The notes beneath the pieces were generated by a model, which saw only the letters and a list, made by a program, of their open reading frames with translations, did not search any database and had not been told where the DNA came from. From the NCBI GenBank assembly GCA_017522515.1, contig JAFWZH010000250.1, positions 62,001 through 126,000 on the forward strand: 64,000 nt of DNA. The letters are read 5' to 3'. The stretch is from Clostridia bacterium (lineage in GTDB: Bacteria; Bacillota_A; Clostridia; UBA1212; UBA1255). Of the stretch, positions 47,801 to 56,222 are shown piece by piece (position 1 is the first letter of the stretch; each line of letters begins with the position of its first letter). The translations under genes were made by a program, and so were the position numbers.

Positions 47801-48110
47801 TATTTGCTGTATCTGTATGCGACTTTTCAATAAGAGCCGCCACATCTACATTAATAGGATCTCCGGAATAATACGTGTACCCCTTGGATTCATACTTTGT
47901 CAGAACCTTGCCGTATTCCAAAAAGCTGTTATCCAAACGCTCTTCATTCGCAACGAACGGATCAAACTCCATTTCATCATAGTTCTCGTAATTGTATTGA
48001 ACTGTTTCAGCGTCTCTGTTGCCATAAATAACAAAGACTACTGCAGCCACAAGTACAAGTGCGACTACGACAATCGTTAAACGAATCATCTTCTTTTTTT
48101 TCTTAGTCAT
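44802..48110 (-). CDS. Giant membrane-anchored solute-binding protein with two carbohydrate-module-like domains
   Basis: A 1,102-residue protein, more than twice a normal sugar SBP. A transmembrane helix at about 9-30 follows a poly-Lys start; there is no lipobox. Two related beta-sandwich-like regions (about 175-320 and 345-485) share GLYSLYIEY / GWYELGFRY, a DGKLPF / DGSIPF turn and a YRFYLQRGSHKIAL / YLFYLEKGDHTISL ending, the pattern of CBM6/35-like modules. A helical linker (about 485-610) leads to a family-1 SBP domain (about 665-1090) with YFRTDIFDTLGVEPPETWEEVYE-like features. The start at 48110 (GGAAGG, 8-base spacing) is preferred over 17 codons upstream. It is the first gene of the locus. 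Confidence 0.85.
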   Translation of the reverse strand: MTKKKKKMIRLTIVVVALVLVAAVVFVIYGNRDAETVQYNYENYDEMEFDPFVANEERLDNSFLEYGKVLTKYESKGYTYYSGDPINVDVAALIEKSHTDTANKIAALKEKYGVSGVDEKDYTAEGLKDYLTDSKLRDFLSQYKDLTESEVFLLNEIEEYKDGVKYTKKSDNSEKVLDIAGALYVSNEGTKLEFDITVDEAGLYSLYIEYLMLAGRDTDMLVNFTIDGKLPFKDASNMALKRMYGFYDYDYAANKDVVGNQIRPKTQEIYDWQKTVMSNPDGLYRNPYRFYLQRGSHKIALTFSKESGAIRNIKFIAPIVNPSYADYKAQNGFSDSAVYTGAAEKKEMEVPEWTTSISVRMETDNDYYTTSKATIDSYEATLFNIFGGDRWSVGGDKVEWEFNVPETGWYELGFRYKSQFTYVSSFKEIKIDGSIPFAEMEEYCFPYADGWTAVSLLDADQNPYLFYLEKGDHTISLVNKVGPLRHSLQRIEESMDSISTLVNKIVKITASARTSSGGYTVDKNRDYDLQLYIPTIQEDIKTYMAVFDKCYDDLIYLNGGKVTSYASAVKVAGDLFEDFDEDLEKVAISLNDITNAQTGLSNTMVSIKEQPIAIDYMVAAPKNYDYPNARSNALQSFYVGAVRFLNSFDGERYENAGAREGLDTEGMPEIEVYVARGREHVDIMRNMVSEQFTPEYGIKVNINMVAGSSEGLIMPRYVAGTAPDLAISIGKGSVFEFAIRGALAPLNEVCVDEYNGIDVMTFDELWKNTDNPYGIQSYHDEAFVPFNYLGDYYAFPETQNWNALFYRTDIFDTLGVEPPETWEEVYEILPTLTNSGYDFCFNYGVGGYTPMLYQYGGDFYTPDAMQSALNTELAYDAFMEYSNLYLQYNFVYAANFYMRFKSGEMPIGIADLTFYQQLYYSAPELNGKWAMTLLPGKARVDEKTGEEFIDRSISGVASCCIIIKQDSEEKQHYAESWTFIQWWLSNAVQAEYGREVEATFGVASRWNPANKVALQSLPYTQEELDVINAQWEHLDETPGTMGDYYTSRYLVTALNQTVMQGLSGRIALEDAVKEINKEMRRKQAEFGIPKDGAIYIDRAAAK

Positions 48111-48146
48111 ACGATCAACCTTCCGTGATATTTTGGTTATTAAAAC

Positions 48147-48159
48147 GATAATAATTATC
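48147..48159. promoter_or_regulatory. Palindrome in the leader of the ABC locus
   Basis: GATAATAATTATC, two perfect 6-base arms around one central base, lies downstream of the promoter start and before the first gene. It could be an operator, but AT-rich palindromes arise easily by chance. Confidence 0.35.
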
Positions 48160-48191
48160 ACTATGCCTTTTTGGGCAATCTAAACAAAAGA

Positions 48192-48220
48192 ATTATATAT
48201 ATTTCGTGCAACTGTGTCAA
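48192..48220 (-). promoter_or_regulatory. Consensus sigma-A promoter of the ABC locus
   Basis: Minus-strand TTGACA (48215-48220) and TATAAT (48192-48197), 17-bp spacer, a perfect match, about 80 bp before the first gene. Confidence 0.85.
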
Positions 48221-48271
48221 TAACAAAATGCCAAAAATACTTTAGTTATTTTGTGTGCAAATTGTAAATAA

Positions 48272-49726
48272 TTATAAACTGAGGACAAGTTCTTTAAATG
48301 TATTACCTCTCTCTTCAAAGTTTCTGAAAAGGTCAAAGCTGGTGCTTGCGGGAGAAAGCAGAACGCAATCTCCAAACTCTGCATTTTCCTGTGCATATTT
48401 TACAGCTTCTTTATAATTACTCGGATGGAATATCTTTATTTTTTTTTCATCAAATTTATCACAGCCTTTAACTGCAGCTTCGATTTTTTCTGCGGTGGGC
48501 CCTATCAAAATTAAAGCTTTTACCTTATCGCAAATTACAGGACCAATATCATCATACGGTATATTTTTATCCTTACCGCCTGCAATCATTACCACATTAC
48601 CTTCAAAAACAGAAAGAGTCTGTATCGTTCTGTTAGGACTGCTGTCTATTGAGCTGTTATAATATTTTACACCATTAAGTTCCCTAACGAGTTCACAACG
48701 ATGCGAAACACCTGTAAACTCTGCCGCAACTGCCTCAATATCGGCTTGAGTAATGATGTCAGCACACGCTGCAATAGCCGTTAAAAGATTTTCTCCGTTA
48801 AAAATTCCAGGTACTTTAAGTTCAGAACGTACGATGCTGTACTTTTCTATATTATTTAAGGAAGAAATATATTTTAAATTTTCATCTTTTAAAAGCCCAT
48901 AACCCTCTGCTCCGTTCACAAATTCAGAAACATCGCTATTATAAGCAGAAAACATACGAACTCTTTTACCTTGTAAAATACACTCTGATGCAATACCGGC
49001 TGTAATTTCATTCTTATCATTTAAAACAACTACACCATTTGTTCCTTGATATTTAAGAATATTTTTCTTTGCATCTATGTATTCTTTGTAATCTTTGTGA
49101 ACATCAAGATGGTTGGGTGAAATATTTGTAATAACTGATACATCAGGACTTTTTTTCATTGTCATAAGCTGAAAACTCGAAAGCTCCAAAACAGCAACAT
49201 CCTCTGCTTTTATCTCAGGTAAAATATCTATAAGCGGTCTACCAATATTACCTCCAAGCCAAACTTTTGTTTCCGTACCCTTATAATGAGCCGAAAGAAG
49301 TTTATATGTGAGCGTAGTTGTGGTTGTTTTACCGTCACTTCCTGTAATTCCATAAGTTTTACAAGGACAAAGCTCAAAGAAAAGCTCCATTTCAGATGTC
49401 AAATGTGCCCCTTGCTCTACTGCTTTAACAAGAGAAGGAACATCAGGTCTGATAACAGGAGATTTAAAAATAATATCATATTTCTCCGACGGAATATTCT
49501 CTAAATAATCCTCTCCCGTTACAGCACTTTTTATCATGCCTTCTTTTTTTAACAAATCTATATTTGCCAAAACCTGCGGACTTGCAAACTTATCGTATGC
49601 CGTAATATTACGAGCACCTGATTCACACAAAAAACGAATCAAAGGTACATTACTGATACCCAAACCTAACACGGCAATTTTTGCCGCAGCAATATTTTTC
49701 TTAAAACTTTCAAATTTATTTGTCAT
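48272..49726 (-). CDS. murD: UDP-N-acetylmuramoylalanine--D-glutamate ligase
   Basis: Adds D-glutamate to UDP-MurNAc-L-Ala in peptidoglycan synthesis. 484 residues: N-terminal Rossmann-like domain with VLGLGISNVPL, the ATP loop GSDGKTTTTTL near 128-138, NISPNHLDVH, and the C-terminal AGGKDKNIPYD and LLSPASTSFDLF motifs. The ATG at 49726 has GGAGG 9 bases upstream; the frame extends 17 codons more without a ribosome site. It is divergent from thrC and not in a dcw cluster. Confidence 0.96.
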   Translation of the reverse strand: MTNKFESFKKNIAAAKIAVLGLGISNVPLIRFLCESGARNITAYDKFASPQVLANIDLLKKEGMIKSAVTGEDYLENIPSEKYDIIFKSPVIRPDVPSLVKAVEQGAHLTSEMELFFELCPCKTYGITGSDGKTTTTTLTYKLLSAHYKGTETKVWLGGNIGRPLIDILPEIKAEDVAVLELSSFQLMTMKKSPDVSVITNISPNHLDVHKDYKEYIDAKKNILKYQGTNGVVVLNDKNEITAGIASECILQGKRVRMFSAYNSDVSEFVNGAEGYGLLKDENLKYISSLNNIEKYSIVRSELKVPGIFNGENLLTAIAACADIITQADIEAVAAEFTGVSHRCELVRELNGVKYYNSSIDSSPNRTIQTLSVFEGNVVMIAGGKDKNIPYDDIGPVICDKVKALILIGPTAEKIEAAVKGCDKFDEKKIKIFHPSNYKEAVKYAQENAEFGDCVLLSPASTSFDLFRNFEERGNTFKELVLSL

Positions 49727-49782
49727 GCCCAACGCCTCCGAAAAGATTATACTATTATAATTATGAAAAGTACACAAATTTC

Positions 49783-49811
49783 TTGACTTTTCTTCGTTGT
49801 CTGTTTATTAT
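49783..49811 (+). promoter_or_regulatory. Sigma-A promoter of thrC-hom-lysC
   Basis: TTGACT (49783-49788) and TATTAT (49806-49811) with a 17-bp spacer, leaving a leader of about 50 nt. Confidence 0.75.
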
Positions 49812-49870
49812 AGCCTGTGTGTCTTTATGCACAAAGGAAAGATTTTTTCAAAATTTTGGAGTGATATAAA

Positions 49871-51364
49871 ATGATGTATAAGAGTACAAGGGGTTATCCT
49901 GAGAAATACAGCTTTTCTGATGCTGTTCTTACCGGCATAGCACCCGACGGAGGACTGTTTGTTCCCGTAGAATTTCCTGAATTTAATTCGCAGGACATGG
50001 ATAGACTTTCCAAAATGAATTACTGTCAATTAGCAAGTGAGATTTTTTCTCAATTTGCAGATGACTTCACTAAAGAGGAGCTTGAAACATGTGTTAAAAA
50101 TGCATATGCAGACGGCAGCTTCCCTGAAGAGCCAACTCCCCTTTCCGTTCTCAGTAACACTTTAAGTATACTTGAGCTTTGGCATGGTCCTACTTCTGCA
50201 TTTAAAGATATGGCTCTTCAAATTTTGCCTGAGTTTATGTCTGTTGCTATAAAGAAAAGTAAAAAGCACAATAAAATTGCAATTTTAACAGCTACATCAG
50301 GTGACACCGGAAAGGCTGCTCTTGCAGGCTTTAAGGATGCAGAGAATGTAAAAATAATGGTGTTCTATCCTGCAGAAGGCGTTAGTGAGATGCAAAAAAC
50401 TCAAATGATTACTCAAGAGGGCGAAAATCTTTCTGTTATTGCTGTTCGCGGTAATTTTGACGACGCACAAACAGGCGTTAAAAATATTTTTGGAGATAAA
50501 GAGTTTGCAGAGATATTGAAAAAAAGAGGTTATACACTTTCTTCTGCCAATTCTATTAACATCGGCAGACTGCTACCTCAAGTAGTTTACTATTATTACG
50601 CATACTTTGCACTTGTTAGAAACGGAAATCTTAAATTAGGCGATAAAATCAACTTTGCTGTACCGACAGGCAACTTCGGTAACATTTTAGCATGTTACTA
50701 TGCAGCAAAAACAGGACTTCCCGTTAATAAAATTGTTTGCGCCACAAATGACAACAATGTGGTTTCTGATTTCCTTAATACAGGAATTTACAATAGTAAG
50801 CGTCCTTTTATTCTTACTATTTCCCCTGCTATGGATATTTTGATTTCATCAAATCTGGAGCGTTTACTGTATGATGTTTCCGGAGAAAATTCAGAAAAGG
50901 TATCAGGAATTCAACAAGACCTCAAGGCAAACGGTGTGTATTCCGTAGACAAAGAGCTGTCTGACACGATCAGTTCTTACTTCTGGTCTTCTTCATCAAA
51001 TCAAACGGAATGTCGCAAAACCATCCAAAGTATCCACCGTGAGTTTAACTATCTTGTTGATCCTCATACTGCCGTGGGTATTGATGTATATGATAAATAC
51101 GTTATTTCAGCAGGAGATACTACTCCGGCTGTGGCAGTTTCTACTGCAAGTCCTTTTAAGTTTAATAAAACAGTTGCAGAGTCCATTTTTGGAGAAGATT
51201 CTATTAAAGGCAAAAATGAATTCGATATTCTTAAAGAACTTTCAGATAAAACAGGCTGGGATATTCCCGTTCCGCTTCGTGACTTAGATAAGAAGCCTAT
51301 TCTTCACAAGAGAATATGCAATGTTGCAGACATGAAAAACGAAGTAGATAATTTTTTGCAGTAA
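49871..51364 (+). CDS. thrC: Threonine synthase
   Basis: PLP enzyme that converts O-phosphohomoserine to threonine. 497 residues, the long form. The N-terminus YKSTRGYPEKYSF and the PLP-lysine segment HGPTSAFKDMALQ (Lys112) are diagnostic; the glycine-rich phosphate loop is VPTGNFGNILACYYA. GGAG precedes the first of two adjacent ATGs by 9 bases. First gene of thrC-hom-lysC. thrB, which makes its substrate, is not in the cluster. Confidence 0.96.
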   Translation: MMYKSTRGYPEKYSFSDAVLTGIAPDGGLFVPVEFPEFNSQDMDRLSKMNYCQLASEIFSQFADDFTKEELETCVKNAYADGSFPEEPTPLSVLSNTLSILELWHGPTSAFKDMALQILPEFMSVAIKKSKKHNKIAILTATSGDTGKAALAGFKDAENVKIMVFYPAEGVSEMQKTQMITQEGENLSVIAVRGNFDDAQTGVKNIFGDKEFAEILKKRGYTLSSANSINIGRLLPQVVYYYYAYFALVRNGNLKLGDKINFAVPTGNFGNILACYYAAKTGLPVNKIVCATNDNNVVSDFLNTGIYNSKRPFILTISPAMDILISSNLERLLYDVSGENSEKVSGIQQDLKANGVYSVDKELSDTISSYFWSSSSNQTECRKTIQSIHREFNYLVDPHTAVGIDVYDKYVISAGDTTPAVAVSTASPFKFNKTVAESIFGEDSIKGKNEFDILKELSDKTGWDIPVPLRDLDKKPILHKRICNVADMKNEVDNFLQ

Positions 51365-51385
51365 TATTTATTTAGGAGGATAAAG

Positions 51386-52642
51386 ATGTTTAATATAGCT
51401 ATTTTGGGATGCGGCGTTGTTGGTTCAGGCGTTGCTGATATTCTTTTTGATAAACAGGCAGAATTGAGTAAACGCTTTAACCAAGAGGTTAAGCTTTCAA
51501 AAATTCTTGACATAAAAAACATGGATGGTACGCCATACGCGCCGTATCTTGTTACCGAGCCTGCCGAAGTTTTTGACGACCCTTCAATTAAATTGGTGGT
51601 TGTAACGATAGGCGGACTTGATTTAGCTGCAGACAGATGTTTTGCTGCTTTAAGAGCAGGCAAGCATGTTGTTACATCAAATAAAGCTGTTGTAGCTGCA
51701 TACGGACGCGAACTTACAAAGCTTGCCTATGAGAATAATGTGCGTTTTCTCTATGAAGCAAGTGTGGGCGGTGGTATTCCGATTATACGTCCTATGAATA
51801 TCTGCCTTTCTGCTAATGATATTTATGAAATTCAAGGAATACTTAACGGTACAACAAACTACATGCTTACAGGTATGTATAAAGACAAAATGTCTTTTGA
51901 CGATATATTAAAAGATGCTCAAGCGAAAGGCTATGCGGAGGCAGACCCTACTGCTGATGTTGATGGCTTTGATGCTGCACGTAAGATAGCAATTCTTTCC
52001 TCAATTGCATATAATGGCTTTGTAGATTTCGAAGATGTTAAATGCATTGGTATAAGAAATGTTATCTACGCCGACCATGAGCTTGCAGCTACCGGTGGCT
52101 TTGCTATTAAACTTATTGCCGGCAGTAAAATTACAGAAAAAGGTGTTCGCATAAGCGTTGAGCCTAAGCTTGTTTCAAAAAGCAGTATGTTAGCAGCAGT
52201 TAATTCAGTTTACAACGCCGTTCTTGTAAGAGGTTCTTACACAGGCGATTCACTCTTCTACGGACAGGGTGCCGGAAAATTGGCTACAGCGAGTGCCATA
52301 CTTGGTGATATCATTGAAATTCTTGAAGCACCGGAAAGGCAAAACCTCCCTGCTTTCGTAGACAAGGCAGCCACTATTGTAAAAGATTCACAAGAAAAAG
52401 AGCGTTTTTATGTTCGCGTTAAGGCAGAATTCAAGGACACAGAAAGCGAAGAGCTTAAGTCTTGTATAAATTCCGTATTTGGCGATAACGCTGTATATCT
52501 TGGATACGCACTTTCCGACAACTCAACAGCAGCATTTATTACTGACTACTGTTCAGAGTCAGAATTTAACAACAAGTGTGAAGAACTTGCAAATTGCAGC
52601 TATGTTGAAGCTGTTACATACACAATGCGTGTTGCAGAATAA
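51386..52642 (+). CDS. hom: Homoserine dehydrogenase
   Basis: Reduces aspartate semialdehyde to homoserine. 418 residues: N-terminal NAD(P)-binding GCGVVGSGVAD, the catalytic region with GGGIPIIRPMN, GILNGTTNYMLT and AEADPTADVDGFDAARKIAIL, then a C-terminal region of about 90 residues consistent with a regulatory ACT domain. AGGAGG before the ATG. Homoserine supplies both threonine (thrC) and methionine (metA at 31-32 kb). Confidence 0.96.
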   Translation: MFNIAILGCGVVGSGVADILFDKQAELSKRFNQEVKLSKILDIKNMDGTPYAPYLVTEPAEVFDDPSIKLVVVTIGGLDLAADRCFAALRAGKHVVTSNKAVVAAYGRELTKLAYENNVRFLYEASVGGGIPIIRPMNICLSANDIYEIQGILNGTTNYMLTGMYKDKMSFDDILKDAQAKGYAEADPTADVDGFDAARKIAILSSIAYNGFVDFEDVKCIGIRNVIYADHELAATGGFAIKLIAGSKITEKGVRISVEPKLVSKSSMLAAVNSVYNAVLVRGSYTGDSLFYGQGAGKLATASAILGDIIEILEAPERQNLPAFVDKAATIVKDSQEKERFYVRVKAEFKDTESEELKSCINSVFGDNAVYLGYALSDNSTAAFITDYCSESEFNNKCEELANCSYVEAVTYTMRVAE

Positions 52643-52661
52643 TTTATTCAGAGGTGTAAAT

Positions 52662-54017
52662 ATGAAAGTTATTAAATTCGGCGGCAGCTCACTTGCTGAC
52701 GCTAAACAAATAAAAAAAGTTTGCAGTATTGTATTATCTGACAGACAAAGAAGAATCGTAGTTGTTTCTGCTCCGGGAAAACGCGATGGAAACGACACAA
52801 AAGTTACTGACTTGCTTATTAATCTTGCACAGACTTGTCGTGATGGCGGTGACAAAGAAGCCGCATTAGACGCAGTTATAGAGCGTTATGCAAGTATTGC
52901 AAAAGATTTGCATTTAGGAAAGGAAATCATTACCACAATTAAGAAAGATTTAATTGGCAGAATTGCGAAGTTTTCTGATAATTACGGTATGTTTGAGGAT
53001 CTGCTTAAAGCTGCCGGAGAAGACAACTCAGCAAAGTTGGTTGCTTGTTATTTACAAAGCATTGGCGAGAAGGCAGAATATATTGATCCCAAAGAGGCAG
53101 GAATGATTCTCAGCAACGAATTTGGTAATGCCCAAGTTCTCCCCCACTCTTATGAGCTTCTTTCTAAGCTTTCAGAGCGTGATACAATTATGATTTTCCC
53201 CGGATTTTTCGGATATTCGGAAAATGGCGATGTTGTTACATTCTCTCGCGGCGGTTCAGACGTCACAGGCGGAATTCTCGCTGCTGCTGTTAATGCAGAT
53301 GTATACGAAAACTTCACAGACGTAGACTTTGTATATGCAGCAAACCCAAAACTTATTGAAAATCCGTTCCCGATTCCGCTGTTTACTTACGAAGAAATGA
53401 GAGAGCTCTCATATGCGGGTTTCAGTGTTTTACATGAAGAAGCTTTAGCTCCTGTGTACAAAAAGGGAATTCCTGTTAATATTCGCAATACAAACAATCC
53501 GGACGCCCCAGGAACTTTTATCGTTCCGGACAAAACTGCTCCAAAGCCAACTTTGCCCGTTGCCGGCATTGCTGCAGATACAGGATTTATGACAATTCAT
53601 GTATACAAATATATGATGAACCGTTTAATTGGTTATGGTCGCAGTCTGTTATCAGTTTTAGAGGAAGAGGGCGTTTCTTTTGAACATATGCCGTCGGGAA
53701 TCGACAGTATATCTCTTATTATCCGTGAGAAAAATTGTCCCCCTGAGAAATTAGAAAAAATCGTAAAAAAATACAAAGAAGATTTGGCCGCTGACTCTGT
53801 TATAGTTGATAAAGATCAAGCAATCGTAATGCTTGTCGGTCGCGGAATGACTAAAAATGTCGGTGTATCAACACGCGCCACAGCAGCTTTTGCCAAAGCA
53901 AAAATTAATATACGTATGATAAACCAAGGTTCATCTGAGGTTAGCATAATGTTCGGAGTTGAGGCAAAAGACGCCAAAGGCTCTGTAATTGCTTTATATA
54001 ACGAGTTCTTTAATTAA
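52662..54017 (+). CDS. lysC: Aspartate kinase
   Basis: Phosphorylates aspartate, the entry step for lysine, threonine and methionine. 451 residues: KFGGSSLAD at the N-terminus, FSRGGSDVTGG and NFTDVDFVYAANPK in the kinase domain, and two C-terminal ACT repeats that usually give feedback inhibition. The start is the ATG at 52662 with GAGGTG just upstream, not the frame that begins inside hom. Last gene of the operon; no terminator is seen before the convergent polymerase/ligase-type gene 16 bp away. Confidence 0.96.
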   Translation: MKVIKFGGSSLADAKQIKKVCSIVLSDRQRRIVVVSAPGKRDGNDTKVTDLLINLAQTCRDGGDKEAALDAVIERYASIAKDLHLGKEIITTIKKDLIGRIAKFSDNYGMFEDLLKAAGEDNSAKLVACYLQSIGEKAEYIDPKEAGMILSNEFGNAQVLPHSYELLSKLSERDTIMIFPGFFGYSENGDVVTFSRGGSDVTGGILAAAVNADVYENFTDVDFVYAANPKLIENPFPIPLFTYEEMRELSYAGFSVLHEEALAPVYKKGIPVNIRNTNNPDAPGTFIVPDKTAPKPTLPVAGIAADTGFMTIHVYKYMMNRLIGYGRSLLSVLEEEGVSFEHMPSGIDSISLIIREKNCPPEKLEKIVKKYKEDLAADSVIVDKDQAIVMLVGRGMTKNVGVSTRATAAFAKAKINIRMINQGSSEVSIMFGVEAKDAKGSVIALYNEFFN

Positions 54018-54033
54018 AATAATATATTCTGAC

Positions 54034-55500
54034 TTATTTCAGCACGTCTTGTTCTGTTTGATCAGCTTCTTCTAATTTAGAAAGCTTATACATGTATCCG
54101 CAGTATATCCAGAACAACGTGCTGAATATGCATACTTTATATAATATTCTTGATTCTACAAATTCGGTTGCATACATCATCAAACACAACACAAATGACG
54201 ATAAAAACCAAATATTAATTTTTTTATACGTTTTGGCTACATATTTAGCCGATTTTCCCGCTGTAATCACAGCAAATGAACCTAATATCAAAAATCCAAC
54301 AATACCCGAAGAAACAAGCACACAAAGATATATATTGTGCGTATTTCCAAATTTAAAGTGATAACTCCATTTCTTATCTTTGAGATTTTCTGTAGCTCTC
54401 TTTACAACATTTTCACGACCTACTCCAAATATAGGCGCCTCACAAAATTCTTTAAAGCTTGCTTGCCAAATGTCCAAACGATTCGCAAAGGCAGTACTCT
54501 CAGGTGCATTAGGATCCTCAAAACGATCTAAATCAACTTTATCTATTCTCTCTTTTTGTTCTGTTTTAGCTCCTTCAACAACCTCTTCCGGTTCAGATAG
54601 TACGTATTTAGTTAAACCCGGAACGTAGGCCAAACCTTCTCTCAACACGGCTCCCACGGCAAAGAAAATAAGCAAACTGACTGCCGCAGACAAAATGGCG
54701 ATGCTTGCATTTTTCGCCGTGAAATTTTTAAATACATACACCATGCCAAAAAATACGCCAAAAGCAGTAGTTCCCGCTAACACGTAATAACCGGCTCTTG
54801 AGCCTGTCAGCAGTAAAACAGAAAATTGAATAAAAATATTAATTATCAATGGAATTAATATTCTTTTTTTCTTTTTTGTAAAAATAAATGATATTGAAAG
54901 TAATATAGAAATAATTGTTAATGTCGCGCTCGTATTCGGATTGTATAAGCCCCAAAGGCGAAACTCAAACATTCCGTAGTAGGCCTGGTATATACCGTTG
55001 CCTGTTGTATATGTGCCGGATATGGAAAAAATATACAGTATAAAAGATATTGTACTTAAAACAAATGTAAAAGCAACAATTACTGCTGAAACAATTTTTA
55101 TTTCTTTTGTTACTTGCTCTTTTGTTGTACCCTGTGGAAACAGAAAAAAAAGAACAAAAAACAAGACCATAAACGCCAGCGTTTTAAAACCACTGATAAC
55201 ATGCATTTGGTTGATTAAAATGGTTATTGCATAAGAAAGAGCAAAACCTCCCAAAAAAAATGCCGTTTTGGTAGAACGCAAGGCTCCTAAAAGTTTCCCT
55301 CTTAAGAGTTCATACCCTATTATTACAAAACCGTATACCATCAATATATCAATAAAAAATTCCATCTTTTCTCTGATATACGGTATTGTTATTAATGCTG
55401 TTGTTATTAAAAATAATATTTTATATGTGCACCTACTAAATATGTATTCATCAGCTGCTACGTATAATTTCTTCTTTTGTTTATTTATTTGATTATTCAT
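54034..55500 (-). CDS. O-antigen ligase/polymerase family membrane protein
   Basis: A 488-residue protein with about ten to twelve transmembrane helices and one large extracytoplasmic loop (about 300-400). The Wzy_C/WaaL-type TGSRAGYYVL motif and the NTHNIYL motif at the end of the loop identify the family. It likely polymerises or ligates a cell-surface polysaccharide or teichoic-acid-linked glycan. It stands alone with its own promoter and is not in a glycan gene cluster. Confidence 0.85.
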   Translation of the reverse strand: MNNQINKQKKKLYVAADEYIFSRCTYKILFLITTALITIPYIREKMEFFIDILMVYGFVIIGYELLRGKLLGALRSTKTAFFLGGFALSYAITILINQMHVISGFKTLAFMVLFFVLFFLFPQGTTKEQVTKEIKIVSAVIVAFTFVLSTISFILYIFSISGTYTTGNGIYQAYYGMFEFRLWGLYNPNTSATLTIISILLSISFIFTKKKKRILIPLIINIFIQFSVLLLTGSRAGYYVLAGTTAFGVFFGMVYVFKNFTAKNASIAILSAAVSLLIFFAVGAVLREGLAYVPGLTKYVLSEPEEVVEGAKTEQKERIDKVDLDRFEDPNAPESTAFANRLDIWQASFKEFCEAPIFGVGRENVVKRATENLKDKKWSYHFKFGNTHNIYLCVLVSSGIVGFLILGSFAVITAGKSAKYVAKTYKKINIWFLSSFVLCLMMYATEFVESRILYKVCIFSTLFWIYCGYMYKLSKLEEADQTEQDVLK

Positions 55501-55537
55501 TAGTTACTTCCTTCATTAGAATTACTAAGTCAGTGAC

Positions 55538-55566
55538 AGTATATCAATAATATCAAATAAAGTCAA
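55538..55566 (-). promoter_or_regulatory. Sigma-A promoter of the O-antigen-ligase-type gene
   Basis: Minus-strand TTGACT (55561-55566) and TATACT (55538-55543), 17-bp spacer. Confidence 0.75.
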
Positions 55567-55598
55567 AACCTGAATATTTTTGACGATATGAAGTCATA

Positions 55599-56216
55599 TC
55601 ATTTTGGTTTTTTAAGAATGGTTTTTGAGAGTGGTTTGTATGTCAAAACAGTCAATGCAGAAATGACAAGCCATTTAAGTAGATTAAAAGGCAATGTTCC
55701 CAAAACAATAATGCCTTTAACATCTTTTATATATTTACAAGCCGATTGTGCCATTTTAAGAACTACATTCAAACCGAAAAACTTTGAATATGTAGGAATT
55801 AAGAACCAATAATTAAATGCACAGGAAAATATTGCTGTAACTACCAAAGAAACACCCAGCGAAACAACAGCACCCTTTTTTGTATGCAATTTCCTATAAA
55901 TCAATCCGGCCGGCAATATAAAAGAAAGTCCTATAAGTGTATCGGCAATGGCACCTATTCCGGCACTGTCCGTAAATGTACCTGCCAATAAAAAGGCAAT
56001 TAAATTTTTAAGCACTGTGATAATGACGCCTGCCACAGGTCCCATGGAAAAAGTGCCTATTACAACCGGGAAATAGCTTAAATCAAATTTGTAAAAACCG
56101 GGAAAAATAGGAATCGGGAAATCAAACATCATAAGCGGCGTTGCCACAGCTACAAGCATCGCGATTCGCGTAACATAGAATGTCATCTTAGATGACTGTA
56201 AAGAATTCTGGGACAT
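55599..56216 (-). CDS. ribU: ECF transporter S component, riboflavin (RibU)
   Basis: A 205-residue substrate-binding membrane subunit of an energy-coupling-factor transporter, with about six helices. The S-component pattern (KFDLSYFPVVIGTF and GPVAGVIITVLKNLIAF) is present, and an FMN riboswitch immediately upstream assigns riboflavin as substrate. The start is the ATG at 56216 with GAGAGGAG 8 bases before; the ATG at 56234 lies inside the riboswitch. The shared EcfA/A'/T genes are elsewhere. Confidence 0.93.
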   Translation of the reverse strand: MSQNSLQSSKMTFYVTRIAMLVAVATPLMMFDFPIPIFPGFYKFDLSYFPVVIGTFSMGPVAGVIITVLKNLIAFLLAGTFTDSAGIGAIADTLIGLSFILPAGLIYRKLHTKKGAVVSLGVSLVVTAIFSCAFNYWFLIPTYSKFFGLNVVLKMAQSACKYIKDVKGIIVLGTLPFNLLKWLVISALTVLTYKPLSKTILKKPK

Positions 56217-56222
56217 AATATC

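Noticed and set aside
49727..49870. Lysine riboswitch or threonine attenuator before thrC-hom-lysC
   Set aside because: The leader after the promoter is only about 50 nt with no leader peptide or strong hairpin.
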